Source of the DNA: CAZGZD01 sp964530005
GTDB lineage: Bacteria; Patescibacteriota; Microgenomatia; UBA1406; GWC2-37-13
Direction: 5' to 3'
DNA: 39,596 nt
NCBI GenBank assembly: GCA_964530005.1
Contig: CAZGZD010000006.1
Location: 1 to 39,596 of the forward strand
The notes under the pieces were generated by a model. The model saw only the letters and a program-made list of their open reading frames with translations, was not told where the DNA came from and did no database searches. Each line of letters begins with the position of its first letter. Within the stretch, counting starts at the first letter, position 1. A program made the translations under genes and the position numbers. Of this stretch, positions 16,320 to 27,037 are shown piece after piece.

Positions 16320-17315
16320 TTAGAGAAGTTTTTGTTGCGCCGAAAGCGGGGAACCTATGTGATCCGCGGCTTTTGATGTGAGCACACGCCCACGTGGCGT
16401 CTTCTTGATAAATCCAATCTGCAGCAAGTATGGCTCAATATACTCCTCGATAGTCTGGCGGTCTTCTGACAGAGAGGATGCTATAGTCTCGACTCCGACA
16501 GGGGAATTGCTGAACTTCTTGCCGAGTAGCTTGAGATACTTGCGATCTATGTCGGCAAGTCCATACTCATCAATCTCAAGCATTGCAAAAAGCCTTATCA
16601 GGACGTCTTCATCTATCACCTTGTGGTTCTGCACCTCCTGAATATCGCGTGCTCTTCGAAGGATGCGAAGGGCGATACGAGGAGTACGACGAGATCTCTT
16701 GGCAATCTCAGCCACAGCACCTTTTGTAAGCTTCAGCCCCAAAGTATTGGCTGCATTGGCGATAATCACACTGATCTCCTCAAGTCCATAAAAGTCGAGA
16801 CGTAAAAGTAGGCCGAAACGATCACGAAGTGGTGAGGACATAAGAGCAAGGCGCGTGGTGGCGCCTACAATCGTGATCTTAGGTATAGTAAGTCGCACTG
16901 TACGTGCAGATGGGCCCTTGCCAATCACGATATCGAGTGCATACTCATCCAGGACTGGGTACAACATCTCCTCTACAGTCTTTGGAAGTCTATGGATCTC
17001 ATCAATAAAAAGCACATCGTGGTCCTTAAGATTTGTGAGGATAGCGGCCAAGTCACCGGACTTTTGCACTGCAGCTCCAGATGTGATCTTGATATCTCCC
17101 GTGAGCTCATGGGCAATAATGTAGGCAAGAGTCGTCTTGCCCATTCCAGGCGGGCCGTAGAAAAGCACGTGGTCGCCAGCCGTGCCTCTTTTTTTTACTG
17201 CATCGATGAATAAAGAGAGCGTCTTGACAATCTTCCCCTGACCAATAAAATTCTTGAGAGTATCTGGACGAATAGTCGCATCATTGGTACCTTGTTTTAC
17301 AGGTTGCTTTGCCAT
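16320..17315 (-). CDS. ruvB: Holliday junction branch-migration ATPase RuvB
   Basis: RuvB is the hexameric AAA+ motor that drives branch migration with RuvA. The 331-residue protein has RPDTLKNFIGQ, Walker A GPPGMGKT (54-61), Walker B FIDEIHRL (103-110) and the sensor segment IVGATTRLALMSSPLRDRFG. The C-terminal winged helix has the family tail IEEYIEPYLLQIGFIKKTPRGR. The start MAKQPVKQG is preferred over an in-frame TTG nine bases upstream, because TACAAT (17324-17329, minus strand) ends 8 bases before the ATG. It follows ruvA by 54 bases, so it has its own promoter but may also be read from the upstream operon. Confidence 0.97.
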   Translation of the reverse strand: MAKQPVKQGTNDATIRPDTLKNFIGQGKIVKTLSLFIDAVKKRGTAGDHVLFYGPPGMGKTTLAYIIAHELTGDIKITSGAAVQKSGDLAAILTNLKDHDVLFIDEIHRLPKTVEEMLYPVLDEYALDIVIGKGPSARTVRLTIPKITIVGATTRLALMSSPLRDRFGLLLRLDFYGLEEISVIIANAANTLGLKLTKGAVAEIAKRSRRTPRIALRILRRARDIQEVQNHKVIDEDVLIRLFAMLEIDEYGLADIDRKYLKLLGKKFSNSPVGVETIASSLSEDRQTIEEYIEPYLLQIGFIKKTPRGRVLTSKAADHIGSPLSAQQKLL

Positions 17316-17369
17316 ACGGCTCAATTGTATACTATTTTAGCTTTGTATAAAAGTAATTGAAGATAGGAG

Positions 17370-17939
17370 CTACTGAATTTTTTTTAGGGCCTCTCGAATT
17401 TTTTCCTCAACTGAGAGAGTAGAATCTAGTTTGTCAACTGCAGCCTTGGCGTCAGAAACTCTGAATCCAAGAGCAACAAGCGCATCAACCACAGTCTGAT
17501 CCGAATCAGAGAGAGCTCCACGACTGCTTATCGCCTGCTCATCAACCTTGCTTGAAAGCTCGACAATTATCTTCATAGCGGTCTTCTTGCCCAAACCTGG
17601 GATTTTTGAGAGACCTGTCACATCATTTTTCTGGATCATATCTCGCAAGGCATCTTCTTTGGCGAAAGAGATGAGCGTGAAGGCAAGCTTTGGACCTACA
17701 CCTGATACAGTAATCAAAAGCTTAAAAAGATCATGTTGGGTGCGATCCTCAAATCCATAGAGAGTAAGGCCGTCTTCCTTGACGTGAAGATATGTATAAA
17801 GCTCAAATGCCTGTCCTGTATGTTGGCCGCCTAAAAAAAGTGGGGGAAGGTAGACTTCGTAGAATACACCGGACGTGGTCTCAATAAGGCCTCGATTGCC
17901 ATGAATTTCCGTGAGCGTTCCTTTGATCTTGCCAATCAT
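17370..17939 (-). CDS. ruvA: Holliday junction DNA-binding protein RuvA
   Basis: RuvA tetramers hold the four-way junction open for RuvB. The 189-residue protein has the N-terminal OB fold (MIGKIKGTLTEIHGNRGLIETTSG, and the HVKEDGLTLYGF block), two helix-hairpin-helix motifs (TVSGVGPKLA and KIPGLGKKTA), and a C-terminal RuvB-binding helical domain (VDALVALGFRVSDAKAAVDKL). The canonical start MIGKIKG lies 7 bases after the eno stop; the open frame runs on into eno, but that part is not RuvA. A TACAAT (17949-17954, minus strand) inside the end of eno ends 9 bases before the ATG. Confidence 0.97.
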   Translation of the reverse strand: MIGKIKGTLTEIHGNRGLIETTSGVFYEVYLPPLFLGGQHTGQAFELYTYLHVKEDGLTLYGFEDRTQHDLFKLLITVSGVGPKLAFTLISFAKEDALRDMIQKNDVTGLSKIPGLGKKTAMKIIVELSSKVDEQAISSRGALSDSDQTVVDALVALGFRVSDAKAAVDKLDSTLSVEEKIREALKKIQ

Positions 17940-17946
17940 AGAATAC

Positions 17947-19215
17947 TTATTGTATACCTTCTTGCGCGATTTGCCACAGTCGATTGTACTTGACGACACG
18001 CTCACCTCGAGAAGGCGCGCCAAATTTGGCAAAATCTGCATTCACCCCAACAGCAAAATCTGCGATAAATGAATCGCTCGTATCTCCCGATCTGTGGGAC
18101 ACGACATAGTTGAACCCGCTACGTCGAGCTATATCGACGACTTCAAGAGTCTGGGTAATTGTCCCGATTTGATTCGGCTTAATGAGGACTGTGGTACAGG
18201 CTTTTTCTTTGATCATCTTGACAAGCCTGTCTTTATTGGTAGCTATGAGATCATCGCCAATAATATCTACGCTCTCCGAAAAAGCGCCGGTCAGCTTTTT
18301 CCAATTAGCCACATCATCCTGCTCAAAGGGATCCTCAATCATAAGAATCGTATACTGCCTCACAAGCTCCTCTATAAACACGTAGTACTCATCTTTTTTA
18401 AGTGGTTGTGGTTTGTCTTTAAGGACGTAGCGATCGTCTTTAAAAAAATTATTTGCTGCAATATCAAGTCCCAAAAATATATCCACACCAGGTCGTAAGC
18501 CTCGCTGTTGGATAGTCTCACGTATTGCCTCCAAAGCGTCAAGATTAGACGAGAGATTGGGGGCAAATCCACCCTCTTCACCGACAGAAATATTGGCATT
18601 CCTGTGTAAAAGCACTTTCTTGAGCTCGTGAAATATCTCGACACCAGTCTGATAGGCTTCAGTAAATGTAAGTGAGGATGAAGGAATTATGTGGAATTCC
18701 TGAAACTCAAGATTATTATTGGCGTGTTTGCCTCCATTTATGATATTGAATATTGGAGTGGGTATGCGATCGACTTTGACATTCTGCTTAAAAGTCTGAT
18801 TTAAGAGTGTGTTGATATACCTATATAACTTGACTCCTGAGCTTACTGCTCCCGCTTTTGCGACGAGAGTCGACACAAGAAGTAGGGTATTAGCTCCCAA
18901 CTTGCTCTTATCAGAGGTACCATCCGATTTTATTAACCAACTGTCAATTTGCTCCTGTTTGAGAGGGGAGACTCCACTAAGCTTGGGGCCTATAAGATCA
19001 TTGATATAGGAAGCGGCTCTGGATACTCCCATGCCCCCAAATCTATTTTTATCACCATCTCTGAGCTCAACAGCTTCATACTTGCCAACTGATGTGCCAG
19101 AAGGAATCGAAGCTACTACCTCACGACCATCATCAAGCTCAAGTCTCCCTTCGAGAGTCGGTATGCCACGAGAGTCAATAATCTCATGTGCTTTGATTGA
19201 CTTGATATTTGGCAT
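17947..19215 (-). CDS. eno: Enolase
   Basis: Enolase interconverts 2-phosphoglycerate and phosphoenolpyruvate. The 422-residue protein has the N-terminal SRGIPTLEG block, the GGKHANNNLEFQEF histidine loop and the GEEGGFAPN catalytic glutamate region (Glu213). Magnesium ligands are Asp251, Glu294 and Asp321, the catalytic lysine is Lys346 in LIKPNQIGT, and SHRSGDTSDSFIADFAVG is intact. Two loops differ from the common consensus: SGTSVGKYEAVEL instead of SGASTGxxEAxEL, and IKPNQIG instead of LKVNQIG. The start is 3 bases after the pps stop, so pps-eno-ruvA form one transcript. Confidence 0.97.
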   Translation of the reverse strand: MPNIKSIKAHEIIDSRGIPTLEGRLELDDGREVVASIPSGTSVGKYEAVELRDGDKNRFGGMGVSRAASYINDLIGPKLSGVSPLKQEQIDSWLIKSDGTSDKSKLGANTLLLVSTLVAKAGAVSSGVKLYRYINTLLNQTFKQNVKVDRIPTPIFNIINGGKHANNNLEFQEFHIIPSSSLTFTEAYQTGVEIFHELKKVLLHRNANISVGEEGGFAPNLSSNLDALEAIRETIQQRGLRPGVDIFLGLDIAANNFFKDDRYVLKDKPQPLKKDEYYVFIEELVRQYTILMIEDPFEQDDVANWKKLTGAFSESVDIIGDDLIATNKDRLVKMIKEKACTTVLIKPNQIGTITQTLEVVDIARRSGFNYVVSHRSGDTSDSFIADFAVGVNADFAKFGAPSRGERVVKYNRLWQIAQEGIQ

Positions 19216-19218
19216 AGT

Positions 19219-21594
19219 TTATTTATTTTTCAATTTTTCAAAGTTTCTTTTTTCTATTTCAAAAATCAATTCTCGAGTACGGACTACTGCGTCCGGCGTC
19301 ACCGAGACACTTGTGATCCCAGCCGCAATAAGACGCTCAACTATGGCTGGATAATCCGATGCCGCCTGGCCACAAATAGATGCTGTAATACCATATTGTA
19401 CACAGGTACGGACAACCTTCTCAAGGACTGAAACTACGACAGGACTTCGTTCATCATAGATATGAGCAACATTTTCGTTGTCGCGGTCTACGCCTAGTAG
19501 CATCATGGTCAGGTCATTCGTTCCGATCGAGACTCCATCTATCCCTATTTTTATAAACTCTTCCAAAGAAAGTGCGGCGGCTGGCACCTCGACCATAATC
19601 CATAGCTTAAATCCAGGAAGCTGATCGAGCCCCGCTTTCGCAACAAGTGTCTTTATCTGAACAAGCTCCCAGGGCGCTCGCACAAAAGGAATCATAAGGT
19701 GCAGATTGTGATAACCTTTTTCCCAGACTTGCCGGATCGCTTCAAGCTCAAGAGCAAATACATCTGGATCTGCCACATATCGGCTTGCACCACGATATCC
19801 TAGCATTGGATTCTCCTCATGCGGCTCAAATCGAGCACCACCCTTGAGGTTTCTGTACTCATTGGTCTTGAAGTCAGTCGCTCGATACACGACCGGACGA
19901 GGACGAAAAGGCTCCACAAACTTCAGAAGATTCCGAGCGTGGGTACGAATAAATATATCCTCTTTGCCCTCACGGATAAATACCTTGGGATGGACTCCGA
20001 GTTGTGCCATCATAAATTCAGCTCGAAGTAGTCCTATTCCATCAACATCCATCTCAGCCACGCGTCGAGCAAGCTCAGGCTCAGCCAAATTAACGTAGAC
20101 GTGGGTCAATGTTTTTAGCTTTTTTTGAATTGGTGTGATCTCTTTAGAATCCTGCTCCTTTTTTTTAAGGCTGGATAGGATACTTCCTCGATATATCTCG
20201 CCAGTTGCGCCATTGACGCTTATTACTTTCTCATGTTTGAGCACCTTAAGTGCGCCGGTTGCTCCGACAACAGCTGGGATTCCAAGCTCTCGAGATACAA
20301 TTGCGGCATGTGAGGTACGACCTCCGCGTTCAGTCACAATTGCAGATGCTTTTTTCATGGCTGGAACATAGTCTGGATTGGTTTGAGGAGCAACAAGCAC
20401 AGACCCACGCACTACACGCTCAATCTCGCGCGGCGACTGAATAATGACCACCTCACCAACGCCAATTCCAGGAGCTGCTGGATCTCCTGTAAGAATCGGT
20501 TGCGATTTATTAGAATCAGACAACTCAGTTGAAGCGTCTGCATCAGTCAGCGCTCTCTTTTTATCCTGACCAATTGTTGTAATTGGACGAGACTGCACAA
20601 TATACACCCGACTCCCCTCGATAGCCCACTCAATGTCTTGTGGGAAAAAGTAGTGCTTTTCAATTTGCGCGACAAGAAGTGCGATTTCAGTAATCTCAGT
20701 ATCAGTAAGCTTTGGAGCTGAGCCTGCTTTTTTTGAAAGCTTCACAACCCGATTTACACGGCCGCTTTTTTCGTACTTTTCCGACTGATATTTATGTACT
20801 TTTTGTGTAATTACAAAAGACCTCTTATCTATTTCATAATGATCCGGTGTGACTCGACCCTGTACGATAAACTCACCCAGTCCAAATATAGCTTCGATGA
20901 CGATTTTGTTTTTCTCATTCGTCACAGGGTCAATGCTAAACGCAATGCCAGATCTATCAGACTGCACCATCCGCTGCACGACTGCCGCAAGTCCCACCTT
21001 GAAGTGATCAAACCCTTGCTGATGGCGGTAATAAATAGCCCGTTGGGTGAATAGCGAAGCATAGCATTCCTTAATCTTCTGGATTAGGTGAGTCTCACCT
21101 TGAATATTGAGATATGTCTCTTGCTGACCGGCGAATGACGCACCAGGCAGATCCTCAGCTGTGGCACTTGAGCGAACCGCCACATAAGGTAAATTTCCAA
21201 TTTTTTTAATACCATGCGCAATCTTGCGGCCCACGCTCATTTTGCCAAAAAATGATTCCTCCTTGAGCGCAAGATCATCATAGTAGCTGGAGATTTGCTG
21301 GGCTAATTTATCCGGAAAGCGAGAGTTTAGTATTAGCTGTTGCACATCCTCTGATGCTGATTTTAGCTCCCCGTGATTATCGGAATTTATGGGGGATAGG
21401 ATATCCTTGATCTGCTTCGCAATCTGCGCCTCTTTGATGAAATCAAAATATGCGCTTGATGTGACTATAAATCCGTAGGGAACTGGTATACCGGCCGTAG
21501 TCATCTCGCCCAAATTCGCTCCTTTGCCTCCAACAAGCCCAACATCTTCTTTCCGCACTTCTTCAAACCATACGACATCCTGCTTACTGGCCAT
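19219..21594 (-). CDS. ppsA: Phosphoenolpyruvate synthase
   Basis: The enzyme makes phosphoenolpyruvate from pyruvate and ATP, releasing AMP and phosphate, and in fermentative bacteria may run toward pyruvate. The 791-residue protein has the full domain set. The N-terminal ATP-grasp half shows LVGGKGANLGEM, AVRSSATAEDLPGASFAGQQ and IVQSRPIT. The phosphohistidine swivel domain carries His429 in GGRTSHAAIVSRELGIPAVVG. The C-terminal PEP/pyruvate barrel shows GIGLLRAEFMM, MIPFVRAPWEL, SIGTNDLT and ICGQAASDYP. TATAGT (21601-21606, minus strand) ends exactly 6 bases before the ATG. No pyruvate kinase is seen in the window. Confidence 0.96.
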   Translation of the reverse strand: MASKQDVVWFEEVRKEDVGLVGGKGANLGEMTTAGIPVPYGFIVTSSAYFDFIKEAQIAKQIKDILSPINSDNHGELKSASEDVQQLILNSRFPDKLAQQISSYYDDLALKEESFFGKMSVGRKIAHGIKKIGNLPYVAVRSSATAEDLPGASFAGQQETYLNIQGETHLIQKIKECYASLFTQRAIYYRHQQGFDHFKVGLAAVVQRMVQSDRSGIAFSIDPVTNEKNKIVIEAIFGLGEFIVQGRVTPDHYEIDKRSFVITQKVHKYQSEKYEKSGRVNRVVKLSKKAGSAPKLTDTEITEIALLVAQIEKHYFFPQDIEWAIEGSRVYIVQSRPITTIGQDKKRALTDADASTELSDSNKSQPILTGDPAAPGIGVGEVVIIQSPREIERVVRGSVLVAPQTNPDYVPAMKKASAIVTERGGRTSHAAIVSRELGIPAVVGATGALKVLKHEKVISVNGATGEIYRGSILSSLKKKEQDSKEITPIQKKLKTLTHVYVNLAEPELARRVAEMDVDGIGLLRAEFMMAQLGVHPKVFIREGKEDIFIRTHARNLLKFVEPFRPRPVVYRATDFKTNEYRNLKGGARFEPHEENPMLGYRGASRYVADPDVFALELEAIRQVWEKGYHNLHLMIPFVRAPWELVQIKTLVAKAGLDQLPGFKLWIMVEVPAAALSLEEFIKIGIDGVSIGTNDLTMMLLGVDRDNENVAHIYDERSPVVVSVLEKVVRTCVQYGITASICGQAASDYPAIVERLIAAGITSVSVTPDAVVRTRELIFEIEKRNFEKLKNK

Positions 21595-21675
21595 ACTTTA
21601 ACTATAGTGTGATTCTCTATGCTTTTCAACCAAGAAAAGCTGGAAATTGACACATGTTTTTGAGATAATATAACT

Positions 21676-21849
21676 ATGGGAATAGAAAGCATTCTGCGAA
21701 GACCAATTCCAGGAGTCGATAGAAGTACAAGGCGCCGAAGTCGTAGAACTAGGGGAATCCGCAACCCATTTGCCAACACTCTTGAAAACTCTCATGTTCC
21801 CACCAAATCTCAAGTCCCTTCATCCGGGACAATATTCAAAAGAGAATAA
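21676..21849 (+). CDS. Possible small basic protein
   Basis: An open frame of 57 codons reads MGIESILRRPIPGVD followed by an arginine cluster (STRRRSRRTRG) and a Ser/Thr/Pro tail. A GATAAT hexamer ends 6 bases before the ATG, the spacing seen for other genes here, and a TTGACA lies upstream. The protein would be strongly basic, so nucleic-acid binding is possible, but nothing else supports a function. It is divergent from ppsA and may be non-coding. Confidence 0.4.
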   Translation: MGIESILRRPIPGVDRSTRRRSRRTRGIRNPFANTLENSHVPTKSQVPSSGTIFKRE

Positions 21850-21933
21850 AGATTGACAATATCATAATATAGGAACTTGCAATTTTTTAAATAAGATTGA
21901 TATATAGGTTCAACTATATATACTATAAATAGT

Positions 21934-22269
21934 ATGGCAACAGTTGAAGTATTTAGAGGAAGTCAACCAAATCTATCACCTGAATCTTCTCCTAATAAAG
22001 GTAATCATAACTACAACACCCTTATTGCACCACTAGTAATCGGTTTAGCGCTTGCTGAATTAGCTATATCAACAGGGCTTTTTGCTAGGAAAATAAGCTA
22101 TTCTGATCTACGAGCAAAAGAAAGACGTGAGTTAAATGGAAAGCCTCCAACTAGAAAAGATAATAAAATCAACAAAGGTGGTAAAAAAGTTGCACAGAGG
22201 CTATATGAGCTCAGAGATGATCCAGCAGCCTTTTCTCCTGAGGGTCAGGCAGCAAGTGCAAGAGAATAA
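21934..22269 (+). CDS. Small single-pass membrane protein, orphan
   Basis: A 111-residue protein with one hydrophobic segment (about residues 28-50, LIAPLVIGLALAELAISTG) after a polar Ser/Pro/Asn-rich N-terminus, and a long charged C-terminal tail (RAKERRELNGKPPTRKDNK). I know no family. TACTAT (21921-21926) ends 7 bases before the ATG, with TTGATA 18 bases further up. It lies directly upstream of the rRNA promoter. Composition is GAA/AGA rich. Probably a real gene, function unknown. Confidence 0.55.
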   Translation: MATVEVFRGSQPNLSPESSPNKGNHNYNTLIAPLVIGLALAELAISTGLFARKISYSDLRAKERRELNGKPPTRKDNKINKGGKKVAQRLYELRDDPAAFSPEGQAASARE

Positions 22270-22521
22270 ATTACTTCACAATAATGGCTTTTTGATTATA
22301 CAAATAGAATAATCATTAAAGTCTCGTACCATTAATTATTAATTGCTTTTGACAACACTATTCAGGTTTGTTATCATATTCGTTAGGTTATGCAAAAATA
22401 CCTTACCTAAGGCACTATTGGAGGCTCAAAGCCAGTTCTCCTAACAGCCTACCAAACAAACATATTTAGTGCCAAGCGATTTTTCATTGAATAAGATTTT
22501 CTATACTGGACTGTTCTAGCT
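22270..22521 (+). promoter_or_regulatory. rRNA unit leader: no gene, promoter plus structured RNA
   Basis: This gap holds the rRNA promoter (22349-22377) and a leader with stems. GGCACTA near 22410 is complementary to TAGTGCC near 22470, and a GGCT-CAA-AGCC hairpin nested in GGAG...CTCC lies between them. No 16S sequence is present. Confidence 0.6.
22349..22377 (+). promoter_or_regulatory. Promoter of the tRNA-Ala/23S rRNA unit
   Basis: A perfect -35 TTGACA (22349-22354), a 17-base spacer and -10 TATCAT (22372-22377). It is among the closest matches to the sigma-70 consensus in the window, and is followed by a roughly 140-base leader ahead of tRNA-Ala. Confidence 0.75.
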
Positions 22522-22594
22522 GGGCCTGTAGTTCAGTTGGTAGAACGCCTCGTTTGCAACGAGGAGGTCAGGGGTTCGAATCCCCTCGGGTCCA
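22522..22594 (+). tRNA. tRNA-Ala(TGC)
   Basis: Cloverleaf: acceptor GGGCCTG/CGGGTCC with the G3-T70 wobble that identifies alanine tRNAs, anticodon stem CCTCG/CGAGG with loop TTTGCAA, T-loop GGTTCGAAT, discriminator A. CCA is not fully encoded. In many bacteria this tRNA sits in the 16S-23S spacer; here it precedes 23S without a 16S gene upstream. Confidence 0.97.
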
Positions 22595-22603
22595 CCGCAC
22601 TTT

Positions 22604-22624
22604 GACAATTTGGACAAATGCATG
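22604..22624 (+). promoter_or_regulatory. 5' arm of the 23S precursor processing stem
   Basis: GACAATTTGGACAAATGCA here is complementary, with one bulged T, to TGCATTTGTCCAATTG after the 23S gene (25681-25696). Together with the inner stem (22721-22746 with 25601-25625) it closes a loop around 23S, as RNase III processing stems do. Confidence 0.7.
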
Positions 22625-22734
22625 TGTAGGCGCCTCGATTTTATCGAGGTTAGCATCAAATAAAGACTAAGTGATTCATCTCTAACTTAGCTTAGATTAA
22701 CTCCGATTTACTACCTCGGTGTTGACTAACGAAA

Positions 22735-25612
<2,878 letters not shown>

Positions 25613-25628
25613 TTTAGTTAGTCAAACA

Positions 25629-25665
25629 CCCCGACTATTGTCGATTTTGTCGAAGTATGTCGGGG
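25629..25665 (+). terminator. Hairpin after 23S rRNA
   Basis: CCCCGAC (25629-25635) pairs with GTCGGGG (25659-25665) around a 23-base loop that contains a smaller repeat (GTCGA). No T run follows directly, and the outer processing arm lies downstream (25678-25699). It is therefore more likely part of the precursor structure than a simple terminator. Confidence 0.45.
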
Positions 25666-25677
25666 GAGAAAACTAAA

Positions 25678-25699
25678 CATTGCATTTGTCCAATTGTTC
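25678..25699 (+). promoter_or_regulatory. 3' arm of the 23S precursor processing stem
   Basis: Complementary to 22604-22624; see that entry. Its presence beyond the 25629-25665 hairpin shows that the primary transcript extends to about 25700. Confidence 0.65.
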
Positions 25700-25738
25700 T
25701 TGTGTAAATTCAAGTAAACCTACTCTTCTAATGTTTTT

Positions 25739-26062
25739 ATGAGAAAAGAAGTAAGGGTATCATCACCACACGCTTCTCATCGAATTCCGCCAAGTGAGCC
25801 TCTACCACTGTATGTCGAGCCTATTCCCACTCGAAAACCACTAACATTAAAGGGAAAAATTAGAAACGTGAGAAACAACACACTTTTTACAGGAACTGCA
25901 TCAATAGGATTTAGCCTAGTAACTTGGTTTGGTGTTGAGAAAGATAGTGATCTTGCGCTCACAATTGGAATTGCAGAACTTACTATTACACTACCCTTAA
26001 CAGCACTAGGTGTAAGTGCATGGTATTCATTAGTCGCTCCTTTACGGAGTCGACAAAGATAA
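25739..26062 (+). CDS. Small two-helix membrane protein, orphan
   Basis: A 107-residue protein with a Pro-rich N-terminus (IPPSEPLPLYVEPIP), a basic stretch (KGKIRNVRNN) and two hydrophobic segments (about 48-66 and 72-99), ending in RSRQR. I recognise no family. It begins 40 bases after the 3' processing arm of 23S, so it could be read through from the rRNA unit or have its own start. It resembles the neighbouring gene at 26126 in size and topology but not in sequence. Confidence 0.5.
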   Translation: MRKEVRVSSPHASHRIPPSEPLPLYVEPIPTRKPLTLKGKIRNVRNNTLFTGTASIGFSLVTWFGVEKDSDLALTIGIAELTITLPLTALGVSAWYSLVAPLRSRQR

Positions 26063-26113
26063 AGTAGACCTACAAGAAAAGCCTTTATCCATTGCTATTT
26101 TTCTATCTTATAG

Positions 26114-26125
26114 TATAATCAAACT
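26114..26125 (+). promoter_or_regulatory. -10 element of a leaderless small gene
   Basis: TATAAT (26114-26119) followed by exactly 6 bases and ATG (26126). Confidence 0.6.
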
Positions 26126-26449
26126 ATGAGAGAACGCAAACCTTTGACTTCAAAAGAAAAAAGGATAAAGAAAATAAACATGGCAGAGTGGCAAACCAAA
26201 ACTTCCAGGAATTGGGCTTTTACATTTATTGGGCTTTCTGCATTGACAGAAGCGGGTGGAATGTCAGTTCCAGATAACTCCTTGTGGCAAGCTCTATTGT
26301 CTAACACCGCTGGAGTAGTTGCTACTACTTCATGGCTTTTAGGTCTATATAATGGAGCAAAATACACTTATAGATATCATAATACTAACGACCTAAAAGC
26401 TAAACATGAGGCCAAACGCGGTAGCTGGGTTGGAGAAATTGACTTTTAA
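26126..26449 (+). CDS. Small membrane protein, orphan
   Basis: A 107-residue protein with a strongly basic N-terminus (MRERKPLTSKEKRIKKIN), two hydrophobic segments (about 29-46 and 57-76) and a charged tail (KAKHEAKRGSWVGEIDF). No family recognised. The promoter TATAAT 6 bases upstream supports the start. It lies between the 23S gene and ruvC. The topology suggests both ends in the cytoplasm, an inference from charge only. Confidence 0.55.
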   Translation: MRERKPLTSKEKRIKKINMAEWQTKTSRNWAFTFIGLSALTEAGGMSVPDNSLWQALLSNTAGVVATTSWLLGLYNGAKYTYRYHNTNDLKAKHEAKRGSWVGEIDF

Positions 26450-26543
26450 ATCTACTTTTACCTCCTAGTATTCTTAAATTGATCTCAATATTTTGCACCT
26501 TTGCTTTGCTTGTGGGCAACAGAAATTGCTACAATAGAGATTA

Positions 26544-27032
26544 ATGATTATCCTATCAATCGACTCAGGAGTAGAGCGCACAGGCTGGGCAATATTTGAT
26601 AAAGATAAAAAGTATAAAGACGGACTCTCCTACATTGCCTCCGGCCTAATTAAGACACTTGCAAGCCGCGATCATGCAGCTCGACTTGCAGATATTCACG
26701 AACAAGTTGTCCAAATAATCAAAAAATACAAGCCAGTGCACATGGTGATCGAGCAGCTATTTTTCTTCAAAAATCAAAAGACTGTAATATCGGTCGCCCA
26801 AGCGCAGGGTGTAGTTCTCACCTGCGCAGCGCTACATGAAATCAAAACCAGCTCTCTCACTCCTCTTGAGATTAAGCAAATTGTGACAGGCTATGGGCAG
26901 GCAGATAAAAAGGGAGTGCAAAAAATGCTAAAGCTCACACTTGGCCTTGATGATGAACTCAAACAAGATGATCAAGCAGATGCTATAGCTTGCGGGCTTG
27001 CATACTGTTTTCTCAATAATCAGCTACAATAG
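26544..27032 (+). CDS. ruvC: Crossover junction endodeoxyribonuclease RuvC
   Basis: RuvC resolves Holliday junctions by paired nicks. The 162-residue protein has an RNase H-like fold with the four acidic residues in place: Asp7 in LSIDSGVERTGWAI, Glu70 in MVIEQLFF, and Asp143/Asp146 in QDDQADAIA. Length is normal. TACAAT (26530-26535) ends 8 bases before the ATG. The gpmI start follows 5 bases after the stop. ruvA and ruvB are 7-9 kb away on the other strand rather than adjacent. Confidence 0.96.
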   Translation: MIILSIDSGVERTGWAIFDKDKKYKDGLSYIASGLIKTLASRDHAARLADIHEQVVQIIKKYKPVHMVIEQLFFFKNQKTVISVAQAQGVVLTCAALHEIKTSSLTPLEIKQIVTGYGQADKKGVQKMLKLTLGLDDELKQDDQADAIACGLAYCFLNNQLQ

Positions 27033-27037
27033 TAATC

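Noticed and set aside
17940..18041. N-terminal extension of RuvA into the enolase gene
   Set aside because: The extension is a shadow of eno in another frame; RuvA proteins begin MIGKIKG, which is at 17939.
25613..25738. Possible 5S rRNA after 23S
   Set aside because: Only 126 bases are available and they are taken up by the processing arm and a hairpin. No 5S-like sequence is visible.
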